6,168 nucleotides of DNA from Candidatus Peregrinibacteria bacterium (GTDB taxonomy: Bacteria; Patescibacteriota; Gracilibacteria; UBA1369; JACRIC01): assembly GCA_016235915.1 (NCBI GenBank), contig JACRIC010000089.1, positions 1 through 6,168 of the forward strand, given 5' to 3'. The notes beneath the pieces are model-generated. The model had not been told where the DNA came from, ran no database searches, and saw only the letters and a program-made list of their open reading frames with translations. A program made the translations under genes and the position numbers. Positions 6,091 to 6,168 of the stretch are shown one piece after another. Position 1 is the first letter of the stretch. Each line of letters begins with the position of its first letter.

Positions 6091-6138
6091 CTTCGTATTA
6101 TATTTGGTCTCGCGTAAGTTTTAAAATTGTTTGATATG

Positions 6139-6144
6139 TATAAT
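6139..6144 (+). promoter_or_regulatory. Candidate -10 element for a gene beyond the window
   Basis: A perfect TATAAT follows the terminator by about 50 bp in an AT-rich stretch, with TG directly before it. No good -35 is visible: TAAGTT at 6115-6120 with an 18-bp spacer is the nearest. No coding start follows before the window ends at 6168. Confidence 0.4.
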
Positions 6145-6168
6145 CTTTCACTTCCGGTTAAGGTTCGA

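Noticed and set aside
5835..6134. 99-residue ORF across the nspC end and element 2 (and an antisense ORF at 5871-6068)
   Set aside because: Both consist mainly of palindromic repeat translated by chance, have no ribosome-binding site and overlap nspC out of frame. The openness of the element may be worth noting, but not as a gene.

Overview
The window carries five protein genes from a compact bacterial genome of moderate, slightly AT-leaning composition. They are dnaA (5' end cut off by the window edge), mltG, a ybaB/ebfC-type gene, a PIF1-like helicase gene and nspC. UGA is a normal stop codon here: it ends both ybaB and the helicase, which argues against lineages that read UGA as glycine. 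None of the four visible gene starts has a clear Shine-Dalgarno sequence. The tight packing, the WYL-tailed PIF1 helicase and the missing ribosome-binding sites would suit a Patescibacteria/CPR-type or other deep-branching uncultivated bacterium. That placement is inference only.

Layout: dnaA runs rightward from before base 1 to 1415 and converges on the leftward ybaB-mltG pair (2737 down to 1410). The dnaA and mltG stop codons share one palindromic TTATAA hexamer. ybaB and mltG overlap by 4 bp (ATGA). A 184-bp divergent intergenic region (2738-2921) separates ybaB from the rightward helicase gene (2922-4559). The helicase is followed 47 bp later by nspC (4607-5914). After nspC come a palindromic repeat, an intrinsic terminator, and a likely promoter for a gene beyond the window.

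The notable discovery is a pair of related long palindromic elements with termini GGGAACCTCTGAAAA. The first (5503-5668) lies inside nspC. It has perfect 20-bp terminal inverted repeats, folds end to end as one long hairpin, has no stop in the reading frame used, and adds exactly 56 codons. Removing it together with one copy of a flanking TT restores a continuous, normal-length (379-residue) NspC across a conserved motif. The second (5914-6061) sits in the nspC stop codon: its first G completes the TAG, and it separates the stop from a terminator that would otherwise overlap it. TA flanks this copy on both sides. Together they look like a MITE-like or Rickettsia-palindromic-element-like family that can enter coding sequence in frame. 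No transposase is visible.

Functionally the genes cover replication initiation (DnaA), nucleoid or DNA binding (YbaB), DNA unwinding (PIF1-WYL), septal or glycan-strand processing (MltG) and polyamine synthesis (NspC). Apart from the ybaB-mltG coupling, nothing in the sequence ties them into one pathway.
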